Assembly: GCA_013619035.1 (NCBI GenBank)
Contig: JABXKX010000266.1
Location: forward strand, 1-8,815
DNA from: Peptostreptococcaceae bacterium
GTDB lineage: Bacteria; Bacillota_A; Clostridia; Peptostreptococcales; Acidaminobacteraceae
DNA: 8,815 nucleotides
Reading direction: 5' to 3'
Part shown: positions 1 to 5,998 of the stretch, one piece after another
How positions within the stretch are numbered: the first letter of the stretch is position 1
Layout: the number at the start of each line of letters is the position of its first letter
Program-made: the position numbers and the translations under genes
Notes under the pieces: generated by a model
What the model was told of the DNA's origin: nothing
Databases searched by the model: none
What the model saw: only the letters and a program-made list of their open reading frames with translations

Positions 1-1
1 C

Positions 2-130
2 GAATTGATTCTTATATTAGAAGGTCTTGCACGTAATAAAAGTATAGCTTTCAAATCGACTTTTGATGAGTATAAAGTGGTACATGAAGAGCTTTTAAAA
101 GAATTACAAATGATTTGTAGGAATTTATAA
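2..130 (+). CDS. C-terminal end of an unrecognised protein (5' truncated)
   Basis: An open frame runs from the left edge and ends at TAA 128-130, giving the last 42 residues of a protein that starts outside the window. The visible tail reads ELILILEGLARNKSIAF, followed by a charged helical stretch ending QMICRNL. I do not recognise the family. The helical, Leu/Glu/Lys-rich character would fit the end of many alpha-helical proteins, including ligand-binding domains of small regulators, but nothing here is diagnostic. Support for a real gene comes from the uninterrupted frame and from a strong terminator that begins directly at the stop codon. It converges on lysC. Confidence 0.55.
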   Translation, partial: ELILILEGLARNKSIAFKSTFDEYKVVHEELLKELQMICRNL

Positions 131-158
131 AAAGGATGTCGATGACATCCTTTTTTTT
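129..158. terminator. Strong intrinsic terminator, probably bidirectional
   Basis: A perfect 10-bp stem, AAAGGATGTC (131-140) with GACATCCTTT (144-153), has a GAT loop. It is extended by A/T pairs and followed by a run of T up to 158. On the minus strand the same hairpin is followed by TTTTTAT, so it can also end the lysA-lysC transcript arriving from the right. It sits between convergent genes, starting at the stop of the left gene and about 70 bases past the lysC stop. Confidence 0.85.
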
Positions 159-203
159 GTAAGAATTTTCTGTTGAAATAATCTCATCACATAAATTATG
201 ACT

Positions 204-228
204 TTAAAAGTGTTATAGACACATTTTT
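204..228 (-). terminator. Weak secondary terminator-like hairpin at the lysC stop
   Basis: On the minus strand, GTGT (222-219) and ACAC (213-210) enclose a 5-base loop and are flanked by A and T runs that pair across a single bulged base. It overlaps the lysC stop codon. The stem is short and AT-rich, so it may only assist the stronger hairpin at 129-158. Confidence 0.25.
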
Positions 229-703
229 ATATTTCTAGTTCATACGCATTTGAAATGATTTCGATACTTCTTTGAACATCTGATTCTAGAATCGTATATG
301 AAATACTGATTTCAGATGTTGTTACTTGATAGTAATTGATATTTTCTTCAGCAAAAAGTCTAAATATATTTGCAGCAACACCGGAATGACTAACCATGCC
401 TATACCAACAACAGAAAGTTTAACAATTTGGTCATTGGTGGTAATTTCGATGGTTTCTAGTTCTCTTTTCATATTGCTGATAACTTCTTGAATTTCTAGA
501 ACATCATTCTTTTCTGCAGTGAATGAAACTGTGACATGACCATTATAAGGTGCTGCTATAGAAATCATATCAACATTAAGATTTTTACTGGCCAAATTCA
601 TAAAAAGATTTGCAATATTGGTTTGTGAAAATGGTAGATGTTTTACTGAAGCCATAAGGCAATTGTTATCTATTGAGACGCCTGTAATTACTGTAGATTC
701 CAT
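227..703 (-). CDS. Possible internally initiated aspartokinase beta subunit (ACT domains only)
   Basis: In the lysC frame, Met245 (ATG 703-701) is preceded by AAAGGA (717-712) with 8 bases between, a good internal ribosome site. Translation from here would give a 158-residue polypeptide holding only the two ACT domains. Bacillus subtilis lysC is known to make such an in-frame beta subunit from a start at about the same residue, forming an alpha2beta2 enzyme. The site and its position are seen in the sequence; actual use is inferred from that precedent. It is an alternative product of lysC, not a separate gene. Confidence 0.5.
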   Translation of the reverse strand: MESTVITGVSIDNNCLMASVKHLPFSQTNIANLFMNLASKNLNVDMISIAAPYNGHVTVSFTAEKNDVLEIQEVISNMKRELETIEITTNDQIVKLSVVGIGMVSHSGVAANIFRLFAEENINYYQVTTSEISISYTILESDVQRSIEIISNAYELEI

Positions 704-1435
704 AGTGTTATTCCTTTCAATGATGTGAGTTCCGGGTAAATTGGTATGACTTTTTCCAACGTATAGTGGCACTTTAAATTTATGTGCCATCTCAATGGCA
801 CGTGTTTCTAACACATTGGCTCCTAAACTGGCCATTTCCAACATTTCTTCATAAGATATTGTGTGGAGTTTTCTAGCCTTTGAATTGTATCTAGGATCAA
901 CCGTATAGATACCATCCACATCTGTGTAAATTTCACACTTTCCTTTAAGAGAGGCAGCCAATGCAACTGCTGTTGTATCTGAGCCCCCGCGACCCAAAGT
1001 CGTAATATCTCCCGTGGCGCTGATACCTTGAAATCCTGCAACAACCACAATTGTACCAGCTTCTAAATGTTTTAATATCAATTCTGAAGCAATGGATTCA
1101 ATTCTTGCTTTTGCATGGTGATCGGTTGTTTGAATGCCAGCTTGAGCACCCGTTAAAGAGATGGCGTTACATTCCAATTCTTTTAACGCGGTTGAGAGTA
1201 AAGGAATAGTTACTTGTTCACCTGTAGCTAAAAGCATATCCAATTCTCTTTTAGAAGGTGTTGCACTAATTTCATGAATCATCTTTAGAAGATGATCTGT
1301 AGACTTACCCATGGCAGATACAACAATAACAAGCTGTTCACCCAGGCTATGTCTGTCTTTTATATTCTGTGCTATATTTTTTATTTGATCAATGGTAGCA
1401 ACACTGGTACCACCAAATTTAAGTACTGTTATCAT
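227..1435 (-). CDS. lysC: Aspartokinase, lysine-pathway type with two ACT domains
   Basis: Catalyses ATP-dependent phosphorylation of L-aspartate, the first step to diaminopimelate, lysine, threonine and methionine, in the cytoplasm. The 402-residue protein is about the length of the Bacillus-type alpha subunit. The amino-acid kinase domain begins with KFGGTSV (6-12) and carries GRGGSDTTA (148-156) and a following TDVDGIYTVDPR motif. Two ACT domains follow, at about 255-330 and 337-398, the second with GIGMVSHSGVAANIF; such domains bind the inhibiting amino acid. An ATG five codons upstream is in frame, but I chose ATG 1435-1433 because AGGAGG at 1445-1440 lies four bases before it and the protein then starts MITVLKFGG as the family does. 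That ribosome site overlaps the lysA stop (1444-1446), and the gap between the genes is 8 bases, so the two are co-transcribed and probably translationally coupled. Family assignment is certain. The choice of lysine as effector is inferred from the riboswitch and from lysA. Confidence 0.95.
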   Translation of the reverse strand: MITVLKFGGTSVATIDQIKNIAQNIKDRHSLGEQLVIVVSAMGKSTDHLLKMIHEISATPSKRELDMLLATGEQVTIPLLSTALKELECNAISLTGAQAGIQTTDHHAKARIESIASELILKHLEAGTIVVVAGFQGISATGDITTLGRGGSDTTAVALAASLKGKCEIYTDVDGIYTVDPRYNSKARKLHTISYEEMLEMASLGANVLETRAIEMAHKFKVPLYVGKSHTNLPGTHIIERNNTMESTVITGVSIDNNCLMASVKHLPFSQTNIANLFMNLASKNLNVDMISIAAPYNGHVTVSFTAEKNDVLEIQEVISNMKRELETIEITTNDQIVKLSVVGIGMVSHSGVAANIFRLFAEENINYYQVTTSEISISYTILESDVQRSIEIISNAYELEI

Positions 1436-1443
1436 GTGTCCTC

Positions 1444-2721
1444 CTAACAATCGAAGCGTATTAAATCATCATAAGTTTCTCTTTTTATAACGGTTCTAGC
1501 CGTTTGGTTTTCAATCATTACAACTGCAGGTTTAGGGATGCGGTTGTAATGGCTAGCCATACTATAATTGTATGCGCCGGTGCTTGCCACTACTAAAAAA
1601 TCACCTTTTTCAACAGTCGGTAGTAAAATATCTTTGATTAAAATATCACCAGATTCACAACATTTCCCTGCGACAGTATAAAGCGTTTGGTTCGGTTGTG
1701 TCATTTTATTACCCACACAAGCTTCATATTCTGCTTGATAAAGTGCTGGTCTAATATTATCGGTCATACCACCATCAACAAACAAATAATTTTTACCAGA
1801 TAAAGTTGTTTTAGTAAACCCTATCTCATAAATAGTTGAACCTGCATTGGCTACCAATAAACGACCGGGTTCAATCATCATTTTCTTGATGTTTAGGTTA
1901 TGTTTGCTGATATAGCCGTAACATTGATTCAATAAATCGGTTAAGAATCCAAAGTCAGTGATGGGTTGATCTTTTGAATAATAGACACCAAAACCACCAC
2001 CTAGATTAAGCTCTGTCACATTCAATTGGTATTTATGTTCTAATAATTTGATTTGATCTAACATCACAGCGGCAGCTTTTTCAAAAGAAGAAGCTTCGTG
2101 AATTTGGGATCCGATATGACAATGGAATCCTTTTAAGTTAATGGTCTTTGAATCTACACAACATTGAATCGCTTTATTTAAGTCATATGACTCAAATGAG
2201 ATACCGAATTTTGAGTCATCGTTTGCAGTTTGAATATACTCATGGGTATGTGCTTCTATACCTGGGTTGATTCGAATAAGAATGTTAACATGTTGATTCA
2301 AACTGTTGATATATTCAAGTTCCATCAAGTTATCCACAACAATCCTATGAACACCTGCCTTTAACGCCATATCTATTTCTTTAATGGACTTATTATTACC
2401 ATGAAAATAAACACGTTCCATTGGGAAGTTTGAAGCCTCCGCAGTATAGAGTTCACCACCTGATACAACATCAAGCGCTAGATTCATTTCATCCACCAAA
2501 CCATACATGGCCTTTGATGAAAACGCTTTTGATGCATATAAAATTTCTGTTTCTAAAGTTTTATGTTTAAAAGACTGTTTGAGTTTTTTGCATTGGTCTT
2601 TGATATAGTCGCCGTCAATTACATAGAGTGGAGTTCCATAAGTTGATGCTAAGTCTGTTATGGAATGGTTGTTTAACTGTAACGTTTCATTTTCAATTGA
2701 CATGTTGCTAAAAAATTTCAT
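1444..2721 (-). CDS. lysA: Diaminopimelate decarboxylase
   Basis: Decarboxylates meso-diaminopimelate to L-lysine, the last step of lysine synthesis; it is a PLP enzyme of the alanine-racemase-fold type (fold III), active as a dimer in the cytosol. The 425-residue protein has the expected length. The PLP lysine is K65 in YASKAF. HIGSQ lies at 202-206, the glycine-rich phosphate loop GGGFG near 240, EPGR at 284-287, and the CESGD motif with the catalytic Cys355 donated across the dimer at 355-359. Upstream in-frame ATGs exist (from 2763), but I chose ATG 2721-2719 because GGAGG (2731-2727) precedes it by five bases, and the longer version would run into the riboswitch terminator. It is the first gene of the operon, directly behind a lysine riboswitch and followed 8 bases later by lysC. 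All key residues are present. Confidence 0.96.
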   Translation of the reverse strand: MKFFSNMSIENETLQLNNHSITDLASTYGTPLYVIDGDYIKDQCKKLKQSFKHKTLETEILYASKAFSSKAMYGLVDEMNLALDVVSGGELYTAEASNFPMERVYFHGNNKSIKEIDMALKAGVHRIVVDNLMELEYINSLNQHVNILIRINPGIEAHTHEYIQTANDDSKFGISFESYDLNKAIQCCVDSKTINLKGFHCHIGSQIHEASSFEKAAAVMLDQIKLLEHKYQLNVTELNLGGGFGVYYSKDQPITDFGFLTDLLNQCYGYISKHNLNIKKMMIEPGRLLVANAGSTIYEIGFTKTTLSGKNYLFVDGGMTDNIRPALYQAEYEACVGNKMTQPNQTLYTVAGKCCESGDILIKDILLPTVEKGDFLVVASTGAYNYSMASHYNRIPKPAVVMIENQTARTVIKRETYDDLIRFDC

Positions 2722-2761
2722 TTGTGCCTCCAATAAGTTGTTATCATTTACCCAGAAATAC

Positions 2762-2793
2762 AAAAAACAGACATGCGTAAAAACATGCCTGTT
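2762..2793 (-). terminator. Riboswitch-controlled intrinsic terminator of the lys leader
   Basis: On the minus strand AACAGGCATG (2793-2784) pairs with CATGTCTGTT (2775-2766), 10 bp with one G-U, around an 8-base loop, followed by a T run (2767-2762). It lies between the lysine aptamer and the lysA ribosome site, the standard position for the expression platform of a transcriptional OFF switch. Confidence 0.88.
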
Positions 2794-2803
2794 AAAATAA
2801 CAG
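2789..2803 (-). promoter_or_regulatory. Candidate antiterminator hairpin
   Basis: On the minus strand CTGTTA (2803-2798) pairs with TAACAG (2794-2789) around a TTT loop. The 3' arm includes the first five bases of the terminator stem, so this helix and the terminator cannot both form fully. It is short (6 bp) and would need help from a larger antiterminator structure to win. The fold is read by eye. Confidence 0.4.
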
Positions 2804-2818
2804 TCTTGAGTTTACCCA

Positions 2819-2966
2819 GCGTGAAATAGCTCAACCAACATTTATTGGGTAATAAATGTTAGACAGTATTATGCATATTATACATAATCCCAACATACAT
2901 GGTATGTTTCGGCGATTAACCCTTTCCATAAAGTACTCATTTTAATCGCGACCTCAGATGACACAC
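2819..2966 (-). ncRNA. Lysine riboswitch (L-box) aptamer, compact variant
   Basis: Senses free lysine and controls lysA-lysC. Conserved core segments appear in the right order on the minus strand: TGAGGTCGCG, ATGAGTA, GGAAAGGG, TCGCCGAA, TTGGG and ACTGTC. Readable helices are: P2, GCGATTAA (2949-2942) with TTAATCGC (2919-2912), 8 bp; P3, arms 2908-2902 and 2898-2892, 7 bp with a CAT triloop; P4, arms 2888-2880 and 2876-2868, 9 bp with one wobble; P5, arms 2860-2851 and 2846-2837, 10 bp with an ACCC loop. P1 is poor: the best closing pairs I find are GTGTG (2966-2962) with CACGC (2823-2819), separated from the core by an internal loop. Between ATGAGTA and GGAAAGGG there are only about 6 bases, where characterised lysine riboswitches have a stem-loop of several tens. 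The assignment rests on the core motifs, the fold and the position ahead of a lysine operon. Confidence 0.9.
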
Positions 2967-2993
2967 AGTCTATTTAATTGATAATTAATGAAA

Positions 2994-3022
2994 AGTATAA
3001 AGTATTCGCATTGGTTTGTAAA
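2994..3022 (-). promoter_or_regulatory. Housekeeping (sigma-A/70) promoter of the lysA-lysC leader
   Basis: TTTACA (3022-3017) and TATACT (2999-2994) are separated by exactly 17 bases, each one mismatch from consensus for the -35 and two or fewer for the -10. The predicted start, at about 2986-2987, gives a leader of roughly 265 bases that contains the whole riboswitch and its terminator. Confidence 0.75.
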
Positions 3023-3044
3023 CAGGTATTTTTAATATTTACAA
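3016..3044. repeat. Inverted repeat in the divergent promoter region
   Basis: TTGTAAA (3016-3022) and TTTACAA (3038-3044) are perfect 7-base arms around a 15-base AT-rich spacer. The left arm covers the -35 box of the lys promoter. It could be an operator for a dimeric regulator or a chance event in AT-rich DNA; there is only one copy in the window. Confidence 0.35.
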
Positions 3045-3052
3045 TAAAAATG

Positions 3053-3061
3053 TGCTATATA
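3053..3061 (+). promoter_or_regulatory. Candidate extended -10 promoter for the che operon
   Basis: TGC-TATATA (TG at 3053-3054, hexamer 3056-3061) resembles an extended -10 element about 76 bases ahead of cheY. The -35 region at the expected distance (TAATAT, near 3033-3038) is weak. No clear flagellar-type (TAAA...CCGATAT) promoter is visible between 3000 and 3136, so the true che promoter is uncertain. Confidence 0.3.
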
Positions 3062-3136
3062 ACGATTTATTATTCTTTCAAATGATTAGTCTTATGGAAA
3101 ACGGTGTAAATATAAAGAACGGTAGAGGAGGAATTT

Positions 3137-3490
3137 ATGAAAAAAATCCTAATTGTAGATGATGCAATGTTCATGAGAAGCACTTTGAAAATGATGTTAC
3201 GAAAAGAAAATTATGAAGTCGTTGGAGAAGCACAAAATGGCTTAGAAGCAATAGAGAAGTATAAAACATTGAAGCCGGATATTGTTACATTGGATATTCA
3301 TATGCCAGAGATGGGCGGCATCGATACACTTGAGGCGATAATGAAATTAGATTCTAATGCAAAGGTGGTTATGATTAGCGCTGCAGGGGATCAAAAACAT
3401 GTTTTAGATGCTTTGAAGTTAGGCGCTACAAATTTTATTATAAAACCGTTTTCAGAAGATAAGGTATTTCAAGTTATGAATAAAATTTAG
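3137..3490 (+). CDS. cheY: CheY, single-domain chemotaxis response regulator
   Basis: A 117-residue stand-alone receiver domain with no output domain. In chemotaxis, CheA phosphorylates it and it then binds the flagellar motor switch or another target. It has the acidic pair D8/D9, the phospho-acceptor D53 in TLDIHMPEMGG, S81 at the conserved Ser/Thr position, K103 in IKPF, and F100 at the aromatic switch position. GAGGAGG (3125-3131) lies five bases before the ATG. It is the first gene of the operon, and the cheA ribosome site overlaps its stop codon. Length and residues are normal. A single-domain receiver could serve a non-motor output, but the immediate cheA neighbour supports the CheY name. 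Confidence 0.93.
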   Translation: MKKILIVDDAMFMRSTLKMMLRKENYEVVGEAQNGLEAIEKYKTLKPDIVTLDIHMPEMGGIDTLEAIMKLDSNAKVVMISAAGDQKHVLDALKLGATNFIIKPFSEDKVFQVMNKI

Positions 3491-3500
3491 GAGGTATATT

Positions 3501-5528
3501 TTGGCAGCACATGATCCAATGATGGAAATGTATTTATTTGAAACCAATCAATTGATTAATAGGCTAGAACAGCTTTGTATGGAGTCTGAAAAGAAACAAG
3601 ATATATCTGAAGCTTTCGATGAAATTTTTAGAATTATGCATACCGTAAAAGGTAATTCAATGATGATGTTACTAGAAGATATCGGTAAAATAGCTCATCG
3701 TATTGAAGATCTATTTGATTACTTAAAAGAGGTAGAATTATCAACTTCAGATATTGAAAAAGTATTGGATTATAATTTTGATGCAATTGATTTTTTCAAA
3801 GTAGAACTCGATAAATTGGAGAACGGGGAGTTGGCTGATGGACAATCCGATAGTCTCGTAACTTCGATAGAAAAATATCTGAAATCTTTAAAAGAAGGTA
3901 CTCCTACAAAAGCAGAATCCAAACCAAAGGTTGAGGAGACTCAAAGATATTTTATAGCACCTTCTAATACAATCAATGAAGTAGAAGAGGAGGGCGAAAA
4001 CTTATTTTCAGCAAGATTATTTTTTGAAGTTGATGCACAGATGGAAAATGTAAGGGCCTTTTCGATAGCACATAATTTGAAAGAAATAGCAGATAGTTTG
4101 GTCTTTATACCTGAAGATATCGTAGAAAATGAGATGAGCGCAGAATATATAAAAGCTGAAGGTTTTTATATGGTTGCTAAATCGAATCAATCTAAACTGA
4201 TTATTGATGACTTTTTCAAAGATTTGCCTTATATTGACCATCATGAGTTTGAGTACCTAGATCAAAAAAAATATAATATGCTCATGACAGAAATTAGTGG
4301 TGTCACAGAAGTTGTGGAAGAAGCTGTAGTGACTCAAATAGCTTCTGGAAAATCAGATGAAACAGTTCAAGTAAAACAGAGTTTTATTAGTGTTGATGTC
4401 AATAAAGTGGATCAATTAATGGATCTTGTTGGAGAACTGGTTGTTGCTGAATCGATGGTTATTAATAATCAGGATTTATCAGATCTGCAGCTGAATAATT
4501 TTGATAAAGCTTCTAGACAATTAAGATTGGTAATCAATGAGATGCAAGATGTTATTATGTCTGTACGTATGGTACCTCTTACGATAACGTTCCAAAAAAT
4601 GAGTCGTATTGTTAGAGATATGAAGAAAAAAATTGGCAAAGATGTTGTATTGGAACTAAATGGTGAAACTACTGAAGTAGACAAAAATGTTATTGAAAAA
4701 ATAGGTGATCCTTTGATGCATATTATTAGAAATGCAGTTGATCACGGTATTGAAGATGATGCCACTCGATTAGGTGCTGGAAAAGAAAGAGTTGGTAAAA
4801 TAACTTTGTCTGCAAAACATGTGGGTGGCAATGTTGTTATCAATGTCAAAGATGATGGTAAAGGATTGGACAAAGAGAAAATCTATGAAAAAGCTTTTGA
4901 AAAAGGTTTGTTAACAGATCCAATTGAAAGTTATTCAGACCAAGAGATATATGTGATGATTATGAATGCGGGATTCTCTACAAAAGCTGAGGTCTCTGAG
5001 TTTTCTGGTCGCGGTGTTGGTATGGATGTTGTCTCAAAAAATATCGATGCTTTAGGCGGTACAATTTTAATTGATAGCGAAAAAGGGAAAGGCTCAGAGA
5101 TTTCGATACTGATACCTTTAACACTTGCTATAGTTGACGGTATGATGATGAGAGTCGGAAACTCCATATTCACTCTACCGATTATGTCTATTAAAGAATC
5201 TTTTATAGTGGAACAACATAAAGTCATTAATGATCCTGAAGGTCAAGAAATGATTATGGTCAGAGGCGAGTGTTATCCTTTAATTAGACTAAATGAACAC
5301 TATGAAATCGATGGAGATTTGGAAAATGAACAAGGCATCTTCGTAATGGTTGAACATGATGATAAACAAGTGTTATTATTTGCAGATGAGCTCATTGGGG
5401 AACAACAAGTGGTGGTAAAGAGTTTATCGAAATATGTTAAAAAAGTGTCTGGTATTACAGGATTTGCCTTATTAGGAGATGGACGTATTAGTATGATCTT
5501 GGATCCTTCAGGACTGATGATAGTATAA
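3501..5528 (+). CDS. cheA: Chemotaxis histidine kinase CheA
   Basis: A cytoplasmic kinase that autophosphorylates in response to receptor signals and passes phosphate to CheY. At 675 residues it has the full five-domain layout. P1 is an Hpt domain (about 1-105) with phospho-acceptor H47 in HTVKG. An acidic/lysine-rich linker precedes P2, a divergent response-regulator docking domain at about 165-255. P3, the dimerisation helices, covers about 295-365 and begins VDVNKVDQLMDLVGELV. P4, the ATP-binding domain, has N box N411-H415 (NAVDHGIE), DDGKG at 451-455, a GFSTK motif near 491 and GRGVGMD at 503-509. P5, a CheW-like coupling domain, runs from about 545 to the end. The start is a TTG at 3501, preceded six bases away by AGGAGG (3489-3494), which overlaps the cheY stop; no ATG fits that site. 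All catalytic residues are present. Confidence 0.95.
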   Translation: MAAHDPMMEMYLFETNQLINRLEQLCMESEKKQDISEAFDEIFRIMHTVKGNSMMMLLEDIGKIAHRIEDLFDYLKEVELSTSDIEKVLDYNFDAIDFFKVELDKLENGELADGQSDSLVTSIEKYLKSLKEGTPTKAESKPKVEETQRYFIAPSNTINEVEEEGENLFSARLFFEVDAQMENVRAFSIAHNLKEIADSLVFIPEDIVENEMSAEYIKAEGFYMVAKSNQSKLIIDDFFKDLPYIDHHEFEYLDQKKYNMLMTEISGVTEVVEEAVVTQIASGKSDETVQVKQSFISVDVNKVDQLMDLVGELVVAESMVINNQDLSDLQLNNFDKASRQLRLVINEMQDVIMSVRMVPLTITFQKMSRIVRDMKKKIGKDVVLELNGETTEVDKNVIEKIGDPLMHIIRNAVDHGIEDDATRLGAGKERVGKITLSAKHVGGNVVINVKDDGKGLDKEKIYEKAFEKGLLTDPIESYSDQEIYVMIMNAGFSTKAEVSEFSGRGVGMDVVSKNIDALGGTILIDSEKGKGSEISILIPLTLAIVDGMMMRVGNSIFTLPIMSIKESFIVEQHKVINDPEGQEMIMVRGECYPLIRLNEHYEIDGDLENEQGIFVMVEHDDKQVLLFADELIGEQQVVVKSLSKYVKKVSGITGFALLGDGRISMILDPSGLMIV

Positions 5529-5538
5529 AGAGGTTGTT

Positions 5539-5991
5539 ATGGAAAAAGAATTGATTATAGAAGAAATAAATGAAGAAGAAAAGTATTTGTTGTTTGCTAT
5601 AGGAAATGATGTGTATGGTTTAGATATCAGGTATGTAGAAGATATTATTGGTGTTCAAAACATTACAGTTGTACCTAAACAACCCAATTACGTCAAAGGG
5701 GTTATAAATCTAAGAGGTCAAATTATGCCTGTTATAGATATCAGGATTAGATTTAATCAAAGTGAACGAGTGTATGATGATAGAACTTGTATTGTTGTTA
5801 TAAATGTATCTGATGCTGCTGTAGGCGTAGTTGTAGATCGGGTACTAGAAGTGGTAAATATTTCAGAAATAACAGTACCACCTACTTTTTCGGACATGAA
5901 CCAAAATTTTATGACAGGTGTTGGGAATTACAATGATGGTGTTGTTTTATTAGTTGATTGTGAAGCATTGCTTGAGGAAATAACGATATAG
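5539..5991 (+). CDS. cheW: CheW coupling protein
   Basis: A 150-residue single CheW domain, the adaptor that joins methyl-accepting receptors to the CheA P5 domain in the signalling array. Seen in sequence: KYLLFAIGNDVYGLDI near the N-terminus, then IIGVQNITVVPKQPNYVKGVINLRGQIMPVIDIR, the typical receptor/CheA interaction region, and VGVVVDRVLEVVNI further on. AAAGAGG (5527-5533) precedes the ATG by five bases and abuts the cheA stop; the intergenic gap is 10 bases, so it is in the same transcript. It has no extra domain and a normal length. Confidence 0.94.
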   Translation: MEKELIIEEINEEEKYLLFAIGNDVYGLDIRYVEDIIGVQNITVVPKQPNYVKGVINLRGQIMPVIDIRIRFNQSERVYDDRTCIVVINVSDAAVGVVVDRVLEVVNISEITVPPTFSDMNQNFMTGVGNYNDGVVLLVDCEALLEEITI

Positions 5992-5998
5992 GTGGTAT

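Noticed and set aside
823..1050. 75-codon open frame inside lysC on the same strand
   Set aside because: It lies in another frame entirely within lysC, has no ribosome site and no recognisable protein features; it is a shadow of the real gene.
1436..1450. Upstream in-frame lysC start at 1450 (MLGGH extension)
   Set aside because: It would place the AGGAGG ribosome site inside the coding region and add residues not seen before the MxxVxKFGG start of the family.
2722..2763. Upstream extension of lysA to 2763
   Set aside because: The extra 14 codons overlap the leader terminator T run and bypass the clear GGAGG site in front of ATG 2721.
3038..3066. Plus-strand TTTACA (3038-3043) as the che -35 box
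   Set aside because: The hexamer 17 bases on is AACGAT, and the better TATATA or TATAAC boxes lie only 12-14 bases away, too close for a standard promoter.
3000..3136. Flagellar sigma (SigD/FliA type) promoter for the che operon
   Set aside because: TAAA motifs occur (for example near 3107-3116), but no CCGAT-like -10 follows at 14-16 bases.
4017..5227. Three minus-strand open frames opposite cheA (4017-4244, 4469-4684, 4931-5227)
   Set aside because: All are antisense to a clearly coding CheA frame with intact motifs. Their translations are low-complexity hydrophobic or Ser/Ile-rich, as expected of antisense frames.
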